A stretch of DNA of 42,312 bases from CAYQDF01 sp964416175 (GTDB lineage: Bacteria; Chloroflexota; Anaerolineae; Anaerolineales; UBA4823). Location of the stretch: positions 1 to 42,312 of the forward strand of contig CAYQDF010000017.1 of NCBI GenBank assembly GCA_964416175.1. The letters are read 5' to 3'. Positions within the stretch are counted from its first letter, which is position 1; the number at the start of each line of letters is the position of its first letter. Positions 24,931 to 32,628 of this stretch are shown in pieces. Both the position numbers and the translations under genes were made by a program. The notes under the pieces are model-generated. The model did not search any database. It saw only the letters and a program-made list of their open reading frames with translations, and was not told the DNA's origin.

Positions 24931-25167
24931 CTATCCGGCGATCCCCGTAAAATATAAAACTCCAAGAACAAATGCGAGCACAAGCAGCCCTATCGCCAGC
25001 ATGCGCACAGATCGGCTGAGCCAAGTGAGCCGGGCGTGATGGAAATGAAGCTCCGTGCCAGAGATCATCTCTTCCAGGTTGCCCGGTTCGTATCCCTGGC
25101 GCCAGTACCACCAGGCTCGCTGGCAAAAAAGGTAGGTCCCAAGTTCCGAGGCCCGGATGTTCCTCAT
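24931..25167 (-). CDS. N-terminal half of a split, membrane-anchored Cas4-like nuclease
   Basis: The 78-residue product begins IRASELGTYLFCQRAWWYWR. This is the Cas4-type N-terminus with the first iron-sulfur cysteine (Cys15). SGTELHFHHARLTW follows, where His41 sits at the RecB-nuclease histidine position. It then has one membrane helix (about 54-75) and stops. Alone it lacks the nuclease acidic residues, which are in the next gene. The two helices would place both halves in the cytoplasm, joined only by membrane pairing. Its ATG overlaps the translin stop (ATGA). Fission and an artefactual frameshift are both possible. Confidence 0.78.
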   Translation of the reverse strand: MRNIRASELGTYLFCQRAWWYWRQGYEPGNLEEMISGTELHFHHARLTWLSRSVRMLAIGLLVLAFVLGVLYFTGIAG

Positions 25168-25799
25168 TCGCGCTCCAGCCGAGTCTCCAGGCGTTTCATG
25201 GTGTTTTCGAGATGCTCCTGGCGGAGGCTGAGGGTCAGATCCCCGCGTGTGCGCTCTGTGACGCTGCGGACGATATCCGTCTGCCGCCGCAGCCCTCCAG
25301 TGATGGCGTCAGGATAATCCATGGTGGTCAATACGGAGTAGATGTCGTCCATGTGTGCCATCAGGCGTTCGGCTTCTTCCGAGTAGCCATGGCGCAAGAT
25401 ATCCAGGCACCGGCGGCGCAGCTCTCCAGCGGATTCAGCCAGCCCATTCAGATAGGCGGCATTTTCCAGGCCCAGCTCCTGAGGGGAGGGCAGTGTTTCA
25501 TCTCTGACGAGTGCGAAGAAAATGCTGGCTTCCGCGAATTCTTTCAAAGCATCCTGAGTGAAACCAGCATAATATAGCTCCGGGTAGCTGGCGAGGTCGG
25601 TATGCAGTGCCTGGGCGAGGTGCGCAGCCTCGGATAGATGATTCTGGGCAGTTTCATGTTCGTCCCGGTGAACAGCGCGGATTGCAGTAGCGCAGTGCCG
25701 GGTAAGGGTCCTCGCCTGGGTGAGGGCGCGCTCACGAGAAGCGGTGGCGGCTTCGAATTCCTGATGGATCCGTTCGGCGATCTCTTCCAGCTTTTCCAT
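25164..25799 (-). CDS. Translin family protein
   Basis: The 211-residue, all-helical product matches the translin/TRAX superfamily. It has RAVHRDEHETAQNHLSEA, YYAGFTQDALKEFAEASIFF, LNGLAESAGELRRRCLD and the terminal helix DIVRSVTERTRGDLTLSLRQ. In eukaryotes translin and TRAX form C3PO, an octameric endoribonuclease; archaeal translins also cleave RNA. The acidic pair at KEFAEA (Glu87, Glu90) lies where TRAX has its catalytic Glu pair, so RNase activity is possible (inference). Bacterial translins are uncommon. The Shine-Dalgarno is AAGGTG. It lies between DUF3467 (15-base gap) and the Cas4-like N half (4-base overlap). Confidence 0.85.
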   Translation of the reverse strand: MEKLEEIAERIHQEFEAATASRERALTQARTLTRHCATAIRAVHRDEHETAQNHLSEAAHLAQALHTDLASYPELYYAGFTQDALKEFAEASIFFALVRDETLPSPQELGLENAAYLNGLAESAGELRRRCLDILRHGYSEEAERLMAHMDDIYSVLTTMDYPDAITGGLRRQTDIVRSVTERTRGDLTLSLRQEHLENTMKRLETRLERE

Positions 25800-25814
25800 T
25801 CTGACACCTTTTTA

Positions 25815-26159
25815 TTACTCTTTCTGATCTCCCGATTCATCGGGGGAGGGAGGAGGGCGGAATAAGAAATCCGCGAGGGATTTAGAGCCGGGGAGTTGGA
25901 TCTCCCCAAAGGTGGACTCGTAGCGAGTCAGGTTATCGGTCAATGCTTTCTGGAATAGTTTGGCGCCCAGTGGAGACATGACGATCCGGGTGAGCACCCG
26001 GGAGGGGCTGACGCCAGGGAGCAGGTGGGCGAAGTCAAAGACCAACTCAGAAGGCGAGTGGGCAATCCGGACAAGGTTGATGTATATCGCCTGAAGGTCT
26101 TCAGGGACCACCAGCGGCGGCATCGTAGGAGGGGGTTGTTTCTGAGGTTTATCTGTCAT
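25815..26159 (-). CDS. DUF3467 family protein
   Basis: The 114-residue product has a proline-rich start (about 1-20). The DUF3467 pattern follows: AIYINLVRIAHSPSELVFDF, LLPGVSPSRVLTRIVMSPLGAK and DNLTRYESTFGEIQLP. The family is small and of unknown function. I chose the ATG at 26159 because AGGAG stands 7 bases upstream. It is the first gene of the operon with translin and the two Cas4-like halves. ssb ends 183 bases upstream on the same strand. I saw no clear promoter in that gap, so transcription from ssb is possible. Confidence 0.87.
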   Translation of the reverse strand: MTDKPQKQPPPTMPPLVVPEDLQAIYINLVRIAHSPSELVFDFAHLLPGVSPSRVLTRIVMSPLGAKLFQKALTDNLTRYESTFGEIQLPGSKSLADFLFRPPPSPDESGDQKE

Positions 26160-26342
26160 GGGTTTGCTCCTGGTTGGGTATGAACGCGAAGAAATCCCTG
26201 GACAACGAGGCAAAGCGGAGGATTACTATCAATCGAGCAATGCTCCGCCCTACCTCAGGTGCGTCGGGAAAATGGATCTCCTCCGAACAGGGCTTTATTA
26301 CCCACATCCGTCGAATACAGATCCGTTGAATTTTGAAGCCTG

Positions 26343-26759
26343 CTAGAAGGGGATATCTTCGCTCTCAGCGAGACTCTCGGATTCGCCAGCCATGTATCCA
26401 CTTTCATCCTCCGCCCGCGAGGAGAGAAAGCGGACTGTGTTTGCGTTCACTTCATAACTCGCTGCCGAAGTGCCATCCTGACGGGTCCAAATACGCGGGC
26501 CACCCGTGGATTGGTCTGGTTTTAGCCGCCCTTCGATCAGGACCTTACTGCCTTTCTTCAGGTACTGGTTGCAGATCTCGGCCTGCTTGCCCCAGGTGGA
26601 AACCCTGAACCAGATGGTTTCCTTGACCTGGTTGCCATCCGAACCTGTGTACTGGCGGCTGGTCGCCACGTTAAAGTTCGTGACAGCCTGTCCAGAGGGG
26701 GTGTACCTCATCTCGGGATCACGCCCAAGATTACCTACTATAATGATTGTGTGATACAT
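26343..26759 (-). CDS. ssb: Single-stranded DNA-binding protein
   Basis: The 138-residue product has one OB fold (TIIIVGNLGRDPEMRYTPSGQAV, IWFRVSTWGKQAEICNQYLKKG, VLIEGRL). An acidic tail ends EDIPF, the interaction tip for replication and repair partners. It differs from many Ssb proteins in a short tail of about 25 residues. The Shine-Dalgarno GGAG is 5 bases from ATG. Its own promoter lies about 90 bases upstream. Neighbouring ribosomal genes (rpsF, rpsR) are absent, so this may be the second Ssb of the genome or a relocated one. Confidence 0.95.
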   Translation of the reverse strand: MYHTIIIVGNLGRDPEMRYTPSGQAVTNFNVATSRQYTGSDGNQVKETIWFRVSTWGKQAEICNQYLKKGSKVLIEGRLKPDQSTGGPRIWTRQDGTSAASYEVNANTVRFLSSRAEDESGYMAGESESLAESEDIPF

Positions 26760-26848
26760 AGAGGCTCCTTTTCGGTAAGCGGTCTGTCATCAGTTCCGGG
26801 CGAACGCCGACCGGGGCAGAACATAGGGCACTTACCGGAATTAGAACA

Positions 26849-26876
26849 ATTGTACACTTAATTCATATTTTGTAAA
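26849..26876 (-). promoter_or_regulatory. Promoter of ssb
   Basis: On the minus strand TTTACA (26876-26871), a 16-base spacer and TACAAT (26854-26849). Confidence 0.6.
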
Positions 26877-26885
26877 GGGGAAAAA

Positions 26886-27296
26886 TCAAAATGAATTGAC
26901 CGCTTCTTGCAGATCCTTGTGAATTTCAAGGACCATGTCGTAGCCAGACATCGAGAGAATCCGGCTGACACCTTCGGTGGGGTTTAGAAGCTTGAGGTGT
27001 GGGGACTTGTAGGTGCCATCCCTGACGCCTTTATAGACCGCTTCTTCGCTATCTTCCGTTGATCCGGAACGCATTAAATTGAACAGGCTATGGAGAGCGC
27101 GAATCCCGGCACTCGAGATGTATGGAACAGAGGATAAGTCAAGCAGCAGGTAACGGGTCCCGCTGGAAAAAACCTCTTCTGCTTTTGTCTGAAGCCTCTC
27201 GTACGTGTTGGCATCGATATCACCTTTGATCGTCAACAGGGTGATCGGGACACGACCCTGGAGGGAGGACACATCGATAGAGAAATCGGAGCTCAT
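26886..27296 (-). CDS. STAS-domain anti-sigma factor antagonist
   Basis: The 136-residue product is a single STAS domain. Its core LLLDLSSVPYISSAGIRAL carries the serine (SSAG) that a partner kinase would phosphorylate in SpoIIAA-type switches. An insert of about 20 residues (RSGSTEDSEEAVYKGVRDGT) precedes the third helix-strand unit HLKLLNPTEGVSRILSMSGYD. No kinase or phosphatase partner is nearby. The Shine-Dalgarno GGAGGT is 7 bases from ATG. It stands alone between the methyltransferase operon and ssb. Confidence 0.9.
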   Translation of the reverse strand: MSSDFSIDVSSLQGRVPITLLTIKGDIDANTYERLQTKAEEVFSSGTRYLLLDLSSVPYISSAGIRALHSLFNLMRSGSTEDSEEAVYKGVRDGTYKSPHLKLLNPTEGVSRILSMSGYDMVLEIHKDLQEAVNSF

Positions 27297-27346
27297 TGGG
27301 AATACCTCCTGGAAAGATGATGAGTGCGGGGGGATATTGATTGGAT

Positions 27347-27352
27347 ATTATA
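27347..27352 (-). promoter_or_regulatory. Possible -10 box of the STAS gene
   Basis: TATAAT on the minus strand, preceded by TG, about 50 bases before the start codon. No clear -35 is visible. Confidence 0.35.
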
Positions 27353-27411
27353 CATCGCGATTGTCAGCTTTCACGCCGGATTCGATTGGGCCATCTCCCT
27401 CCCAGATTCAA

Positions 27412-28269
27412 TCATTCATTCCGGAATTGCAGGCAATAATGGTGGAAAGTATTGCTGACCCAGGCGCTTCCCATGCCATACGGCGCCAGAGGTACATCAT
27501 CCTGGCACCAGATGCGCTCGTCTTTCAACGCATAAACCTTGCTCAACCGGCTTGCCAGATCCCAGGCAAGGGGATAGACTCTCCCGCCTTTCTTGATATT
27601 CTTGACGATGATCGTAAGATAGGCCCCTGTCCGCAGGAATGGTTTCAAATCCGAATAGATCGCGGCAAGCCGCCCAAGGAATTGATCATAGTCTGGGATA
27701 TTGCCCAGATCTGCCGGATGGTCTGAATAATAGGTATCCAATGTGTCGCTGATTCTCCGCTTTCGCTGTGTCTGGGCGCCGCGGGCGTGGAGCATGTCCC
27801 AATACGGGGGTGATGTCAGGACATAGTCGATCGATGGAATCTGATGAGTTTCAATTAAAAATTTTATCTGACTGGCGTCTCCGTGGATCACCTCTGCGAT
27901 CAGCGCGGCGGCGTCCTCTCCCAGGATTTTTCGCTCCTTTTCAACCAGCTCCGCGGCCAGATCGGCGTATGCCCGGTTGAGTTCGATGCCATAGCTGTTC
28001 CGGCCCGCCCGCAGGGCCGCGCGGAGGGTGCTCCCGGTCCCTACCATCGGATCGATCACGACCTGACCGCGCTTGGTGAAGAATTCGATGAATTCTTGAG
28101 CCAGGCTTTCAGGAAATTTGGCAGGATGTCGAAGCACTTCCTTCCCTCTCGGGGGAGGGTTGTGAACAAACCAGGACTTCTGAAACTTGATCCAGCTCCT
28201 CGAATCCAGGTCGTTGAGCCTGTTCACAAACGTCCGTTTATTTTTCCTTTCGGGGATCGGCCTGGACAT
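27412..28269 (-). CDS. Orphan beta-class DNA methyltransferase (SPPY type)
   Basis: The 285-residue product has the SAM-binding motif VIDPMVGTGSTLRAA and the catalytic motif LTSPPYWDML. The SPPY form is typical of N4-cytosine enzymes, although some adenine enzymes share it. The order of motifs (motif I before SPPY) and a central insert (about 165-195, RKRRISDTLDTYY) are visible. No endonuclease or specificity subunit is adjacent, so it looks like an orphan with a housekeeping or epigenetic role. I chose the ATG at 28269, 4 bases after the stop of the upstream lipoprotein gene. A TTG at 28296 is also in frame. Coupled translation is likely. Confidence 0.88.
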   Translation of the reverse strand: MSRPIPERKNKRTFVNRLNDLDSRSWIKFQKSWFVHNPPPRGKEVLRHPAKFPESLAQEFIEFFTKRGQVVIDPMVGTGSTLRAALRAGRNSYGIELNRAYADLAAELVEKERKILGEDAAALIAEVIHGDASQIKFLIETHQIPSIDYVLTSPPYWDMLHARGAQTQRKRRISDTLDTYYSDHPADLGNIPDYDQFLGRLAAIYSDLKPFLRTGAYLTIIVKNIKKGGRVYPLAWDLASRLSKVYALKDERIWCQDDVPLAPYGMGSAWVSNTFHHYCLQFRNE

Positions 28270-28273
28270 TGGT

Positions 28274-29050
28274 TTACTGGTTGATCTCCCGGACAAGCAG
28301 CTCGGAGAAATTCACGGTGACTGCAGTTTCTCCCGCTGAACGGGCGAAGACACCCAGATTTCCAGCAGGAAGCATCGAATCGGAGACTGTAAACAAGAAC
28401 TCCGCATTCGCGAAGAACCGCATCTCAGCGCCATTCACCCAGACGGCAATGCGAGAGATGCTCGGAGCGCCGGATGGCACCACGCCACTGAACAGCCAGG
28501 GCTGTGGGGACGATGCCGTTCCTCCAGCTACCCGATCCAGACGCGCACGTCCATCGCAAGAGAGGGAAAAGCGGTAGAAGTCACCTGGAGAAGTCATGTG
28601 AAACAATATGCCATATTCATCTTCATCCCGGCAAAGCGTGGGGCTTGTCGTGATCTCCAGATAAAAATTATCCAGGACAGGTTCCTGACGGACGCTGTAT
28701 ACGTAGGCGTGCGGTTCGTGGATGGCAATTGTGAGCTCATTGATCCCGAGGGCGATCGCGCCAGCAGATGTTTTCCCCAGCGTCCATGATCCGGGTGATG
28801 AAAAGTCATCCTGAAAGAGGATTTTACCCAGATCTGGCATGTTGTTGGGTGTGGGAGTCTGTTTCGGCGTCGGCAGGCTTGTTGGCGTGTTCGTGGGAGG
28901 AAACCAGATGATGGTTTCGGTTGGAGGCGGGGTAACCGTTGGGGTCGCGGAAATTTCAAGGGGCGGGAGCCGGTCTGCCGGTGATGCACAGGCGGAGAAG
29001 AAGAAAATTGAAGCGATCCAGCTGGCAAGATACAAACACAGTCTTCGCAT
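28274..29050 (-). CDS. Lipoprotein with jelly-roll-like domain
   Basis: The 258-residue product has a lipoprotein signal (ASWIASIFFFSAC). A Thr/Pro-rich linker follows (TPTVTPPPTETI, PTPKQTPTPNN). The rest is a beta-rich domain of the LamG/DUF1080 sort: LFQDDFSSPGSWTLGKTSAG, NFYLEITTSP, DEYGILFHMTSPGDFYRFSLS, LPAGNLGVFARSAGE. Such domains often bind carbohydrate, which is inference here. I chose the ATG at 29050 at the signal peptide. It lies 52 bases after the threonine dehydrogenase gene and directly precedes the methyltransferase gene. Confidence 0.82.
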   Translation of the reverse strand: MRRLCLYLASWIASIFFFSACASPADRLPPLEISATPTVTPPPTETIIWFPPTNTPTSLPTPKQTPTPNNMPDLGKILFQDDFSSPGSWTLGKTSAGAIALGINELTIAIHEPHAYVYSVRQEPVLDNFYLEITTSPTLCRDEDEYGILFHMTSPGDFYRFSLSCDGRARLDRVAGGTASSPQPWLFSGVVPSGAPSISRIAVWVNGAEMRFFANAEFLFTVSDSMLPAGNLGVFARSAGETAVTVNFSELLVREINQ

Positions 29051-29102
29051 GTGTGAATCTTCACAATCATCAGGGGAAATCAATAGATCCAGGAACTCGA
29101 TG

Positions 29103-30116
29103 TCAATGCTTATACCGTCTGAGGATATTTGGAATCAGATATTCATGGAAGGCGCGGTCGAGATCATACTCTGGATTCCATCCCCAATCCCGGCGGGCGT
29201 CGCTATCATTCATATCTGCGGGCCAGCTGTCCACGATTCTTTGGCGTTTCGGATCCGGATTAAAGGAAATATTCGCATTGGGGAAGGCTTTAAGCACCAT
29301 CTCATAGATCTGAGCCGCGGTCAGGCTGAAACTGGTCACATTATAGACCGTTCGGCTCAAGGAACTTCTGTCTGCGCTGGCAAGCTTCAACAAGGCATTG
29401 ATTGCATCCGGCATCGCCATAAATGGGATTTGTGTATCCGGCCGGACGAAGCACTCGTACGGTTCGTTTTTTGCTGCTGCGTGGATCATTTCTGGCGCGT
29501 AATCGCTGGTTCCCCCGCTTGGAATGGTGTAGGCGCTGATCAATCCTGGAAATCTCACGCATCGAAAATCCAACATTACCGGCTTTTCGGCTGCCAGCTG
29601 CCGGTAATATTTACAGAAGTAGGTCCCCAGCATTTCTCCATAAAGCTTATTACACCCGTACATGGTGATGGGGTAGTTCCATTCCCACTCGCGCACTCGA
29701 GGAAACTGGGCTTTCGTTTTGAGGTCCGGCATGCCGTAGGCGGCTACTGAACTTGGGAACAGGAATAATACCGGTTTCCCCCGCCATTCGGACTGCTCTG
29801 CAGCAAGCTGGAGCAGAGCCATTGTCCCTTCAACGTTCACCTGGTGGGCTGCAGCGGGAGTGAACTCACCCCGAGTAGACAGCAGGGCCGCCAGGTGAAA
29901 AATGGTGTCGAATTCGTACTCGCTTACCAGCCTGGCGAAAAGCGCCTTATCCAGGATATCTCCCTGAATGTGCAACCCCGGATGTTTATGCTCTGGAGGC
30001 AGCGATTTAACATCCAGGGTGATCAGGTTTTCGTGACCAGCGTCCGCCAGGTTCTTGATCAAGGCGAGACCAACCTCTCCGCAGGCACCAGTGACCAGGA
30101 TTACTTTCTTACGCAT
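29103..30116 (-). CDS. SDR-type L-threonine 3-dehydrogenase-like epimerase family enzyme
   Basis: The 337-residue product has an N-terminal NAD-binding Rossmann fold (VILVTGACGEVGLAL) and the catalytic Tyr-x3-Lys in MYGCNKLYGE. Sequence features match short-chain threonine dehydrogenases more than sugar epimerases. They are RFPGLISAYTIPSGGTSDYAPEM, QIPFMAMPDAINALL, YNVTSFSLTAAQI and RQRIVDSWPADMNDSDARRDWGW. The enzyme would oxidise threonine to 2-amino-3-ketobutyrate. The start is the ATG at 30116 with GGAGG 4 bases upstream. It lies 29 bases after purA. A different sugar substrate cannot be excluded. Confidence 0.87.
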   Translation of the reverse strand: MRKKVILVTGACGEVGLALIKNLADAGHENLITLDVKSLPPEHKHPGLHIQGDILDKALFARLVSEYEFDTIFHLAALLSTRGEFTPAAAHQVNVEGTMALLQLAAEQSEWRGKPVLFLFPSSVAAYGMPDLKTKAQFPRVREWEWNYPITMYGCNKLYGEMLGTYFCKYYRQLAAEKPVMLDFRCVRFPGLISAYTIPSGGTSDYAPEMIHAAAKNEPYECFVRPDTQIPFMAMPDAINALLKLASADRSSLSRTVYNVTSFSLTAAQIYEMVLKAFPNANISFNPDPKRQRIVDSWPADMNDSDARRDWGWNPEYDLDRAFHEYLIPNILRRYKH

Positions 30117-30145
30117 TGATCCTCCGCTGTGATGAAGACGTGTTA

Positions 30146-31438
30146 TCAGTCGATGACTATGATCTGATCGCGCTCCGGGCCGACAGACACCAATCGGACC
30201 GGGACGCGGCAATGCTCCTCGATGGTCAGGATGTAGGATCGCGCCGCAGCAGGTAGGTCTTCCCATCGGCGAGCAGACCTTATGTCTGCTTGCCAGCCTG
30301 GCAGCTGTGTGTAAACAGGTTCGAAACGCGCCAGGTTGCCTGGACCGAAAGGGAGATCCGGGATAATTTTTCCGTCCCTCCGGTATGCGCTGCATACGAA
30401 TAATGGGTCCAAACCACTTAAGATATCGAGTTTGGAAACAACCAGTTCGGTCAGTCCGTTCACGCGCACGGCATAACGCAGCAAGACCAGGTCTAACCAG
30501 CCGACGCGGCGAGGCCGTCCGGTCGTCGTGCCATATTCATCCCATGGCTGGCTTCCGGTGCCCCGTAAGTGAAGCGCGATATCCCCCTGTAATTCGGTAG
30601 GGAATGGCCCGGAACCGACGCGCGTCTGGAAAGCTTTTGTGACGCCGATCACCCGTTCGACATATCCGATCCCCAGACCAAGCCCGACCAGAGCTCCCCC
30701 GGCGACAGAGCTGGAGCTGGTCACAAAGGGATACGTCCCGTGATCCAGGTCGAGCAGGGTCCCCTGGGCGCCTTCCGCGAGTACTCTTCTGCCGGAGGAA
30801 AGTGCTTCGGACACGATCGCGGAGACATCAGCAATATAAGGCGCCAATCGCCGGGCATAATCAATGAACTGGATTGCGATGGCATTCGGGTCCAAAGGCT
30901 CGACCTGGAAGACCCCGGTCAGGGTCCGGTTGGCATCCTCGACATGAGCACGGACAACATCGGGAAAAGTATCCTGGTCCACCATGGTTTCCATGCGCAG
31001 TCCCTGGCGGGCGACTTTGCTGACATACGCCGGTCCTATCCCGCGCAGGGTGGTCCCAATGTTTGATTTCCCCCTGGCCAATTCCTGCGCCCGGTCCAGG
31101 GCAAGGTGAGCCGGCGTGATCAGATGGGCGGCGTAGGACACGCGGATCCGCTCAGGGGAGACATCGATCCCGGCGTCCTCCAAAGTCTCGAGCTCTTCCA
31201 GGAGAATCTCAGGATTGACGACGAGGCCATTACCGATCACGCCAACGGGATGCGGGTGCAGGATCCCGGAAGGTACAAGGTGGAGCTTGAAGGTGCGGTC
31301 CCCCACGGTGACTGTGTGGCCGGCGTTGTCTCCGCCGTTGTACCTGGCAACGAAATCTGCAGCTCCGGCGAGCAGATCGACAACGCGACCTTTGCCTTCA
31401 TCCCCCCACTGTGTGCCAATGATGATATCCAGCGGCAT
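30146..31438 (-). CDS. purA: Adenylosuccinate synthetase
   Basis: It joins IMP and aspartate using GTP, the first step from IMP to AMP. The 430-residue product has the expected motifs: GTQWGDEGKGRVVDLL at the N-terminus with the catalytic Asp and Lys, NGGDNAGHTV with the catalytic His, GTTLRGIGPAY, LAEGAQGTLLDLDHGTYPFVTSS, TTTGRPRRVGWLDLV and VSKLDILSGL. The length is normal. The Shine-Dalgarno GGAGG is 4 bases from ATG. It heads the minus-strand set purA, threonine dehydrogenase, lipoprotein and methyltransferase (gaps 29, 52 and 4 bases). Confidence 0.98.
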   Translation of the reverse strand: MPLDIIIGTQWGDEGKGRVVDLLAGAADFVARYNGGDNAGHTVTVGDRTFKLHLVPSGILHPHPVGVIGNGLVVNPEILLEELETLEDAGIDVSPERIRVSYAAHLITPAHLALDRAQELARGKSNIGTTLRGIGPAYVSKVARQGLRMETMVDQDTFPDVVRAHVEDANRTLTGVFQVEPLDPNAIAIQFIDYARRLAPYIADVSAIVSEALSSGRRVLAEGAQGTLLDLDHGTYPFVTSSSSVAGGALVGLGLGIGYVERVIGVTKAFQTRVGSGPFPTELQGDIALHLRGTGSQPWDEYGTTTGRPRRVGWLDLVLLRYAVRVNGLTELVVSKLDILSGLDPLFVCSAYRRDGKIIPDLPFGPGNLARFEPVYTQLPGWQADIRSARRWEDLPAAARSYILTIEEHCRVPVRLVSVGPERDQIIVID

Positions 31439-31489
31439 TCCGCCTCCATTTCTGATGTAAAATTGATGGCGCGAATTATCCGTGTGTTC

Positions 31490-31498
31490 ATTCTAGCA
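31490..31498 (-). promoter_or_regulatory. Extended -10 promoter of purA
   Basis: On the minus strand TGCTAGAAT fits TGnTATAAT with one change, about 50 bases before the purA start. No strong -35 is visible. Confidence 0.45.
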
Positions 31499-31575
31499 CA
31501 AATCATTCCGGTCGCCAGGAACTTTTGATTGACGATCACGGTCGAGAGAACAGATCCCCCAGCCAGGATGTTGCA

Positions 31576-32628
31576 ATGAAAGCGGCTGATAAACCGGGCC
31601 CGATCGCGCTCTTCGGGTCTGGAGAGACTTCTCCCAGCGGGCAGAAGATATTCACAGAGATCTTCAAGCGTCTCCCCCGCTCTCCGAATGTTTCCATCCT
31701 CGAGACACCCGCCGGCTTTGAACTCAATTCCGAGCAGGTAGCCAGGCGTGTGGAGGAATTTTTGATTCACAATTTACAGAATTTTTCCCCGCGGACAAAC
31801 TTAGTCCCTGCCAGAAAAAGGGGAACGAACCACAGTCCCGATGATCCGGGCATCGCAGCCGCGTTGTTAACGGCAGACCTGATCTTCATGGGACCCGGCA
31901 GCCCGACATATGCAGTGAGACAGCTACGGAACAGCCTTGTCTGGGATTATCTGGTCGCCAGGCATCGTCTGGGGGCGGGACTGGCTCTGGCGAGCGCGGC
32001 AACCGTTGCAATTGGCGCTTACGCTTTGCCGGTCTATGAGATATTCAAAGTGGGCGAAGACATTCACTGGAAACCCGGGCTGGATTTTTTCGCGGCTTTC
32101 GGATGGAAGCTGGTATTCGTGCCACATTGGAACAACCAGGAAGGCGGCTCTGAACTGGACACGAGCCGCTGTTTTATCGGTCAGGAGCGCTTCGATCTCC
32201 TGGTAGAACAGCTGCCAAAAAATATAACGGTTGTGGGAATCGATGAAAAGACTGGATTGATCTTCGATTTCGAGGAAGAGCGATGCCTGGTGGTCGGAAA
32301 AGGGAACGTGACAGTCATTTCCCATGGAAACGAGGAGATCTTCAACAAATCAACAAATTTTCACATGTCTGTCCTCGGCGAATACCGCCTCCCGGAGGAG
32401 CTGGCAGGCATTCCCGAAAATGCCCGGCAGGTGGTGATGGCAGCGTCGAGACCGCGACCTGAACCAGAAGAGCCGACTGACGAAGTCCAGCTGTTGATCC
32501 GGAAGCGGGAAGCTGCCCGGATGCGGAGCGACTGGGTTGAAGCTGATGACCTCAGAAAAAGGATCCATGCGCTGGGTTGGCAGGTGGTGGATACAAAAGA
32601 AGGCACAGTGGTCAGAAAGGAGAAATGA
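31576..32628 (+). CDS. S51-like (class I amidotransferase fold) protein fused to a CysRS-type tail
   Basis: In the 350-residue product, residues 1-300 resemble peptidase S51/cyanophycinase-type proteins. Evidence is IALFGSGETSPSG, ADLIFMGPGSPTYAVRQL, and LALASAATVAIGAYALPVYE, where Ser140 lies at the nucleophile elbow although the usual G-x-S-A-G is altered. The last 45 residues (RKREAARMRSDWVEADDLRK, GWQVVDTKEGTVVRKE) match the C-terminal anticodon-binding end of cysteinyl-tRNA synthetase. The catalytic state is uncertain. I chose the ATG at 31576 with AGGA 7 bases upstream. Its stop abuts the next start. The role is unknown; a link to tRNA-Cys or cysteine is speculative. Confidence 0.75.
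   Translation: MKAADKPGPIALFGSGETSPSGQKIFTEIFKRLPRSPNVSILETPAGFELNSEQVARRVEEFLIHNLQNFSPRTNLVPARKRGTNHSPDDPGIAAALLTADLIFMGPGSPTYAVRQLRNSLVWDYLVARHRLGAGLALASAATVAIGAYALPVYEIFKVGEDIHWKPGLDFFAAFGWKLVFVPHWNNQEGGSELDTSRCFIGQERFDLLVEQLPKNITVVGIDEKTGLIFDFEEERCLVVGKGNVTVISHGNEEIFNKSTNFHMSVLGEYRLPEELAGIPENARQVVMAASRPRPEPEEPTDEVQLLIRKREAARMRSDWVEADDLRKRIHALGWQVVDTKEGTVVRKEK

Noticed and set aside
24413..25167. CRISPR-Cas locus suggested by the Cas4-like genes
   Set aside because: No repeat-spacer array, cas1 or cas2 is present in the window, so the nuclease is treated as non-CRISPR.
27412..28269. Restriction-modification system
   Set aside because: Neighbours are a lipoprotein and a STAS protein. No endonuclease is seen.
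28270..28296. TTG start extending the methyltransferase by nine residues
   Set aside because: It overlaps the upstream lipoprotein gene and has no ribosome site. The ATG at 28269 is simpler, but the point is not proven.
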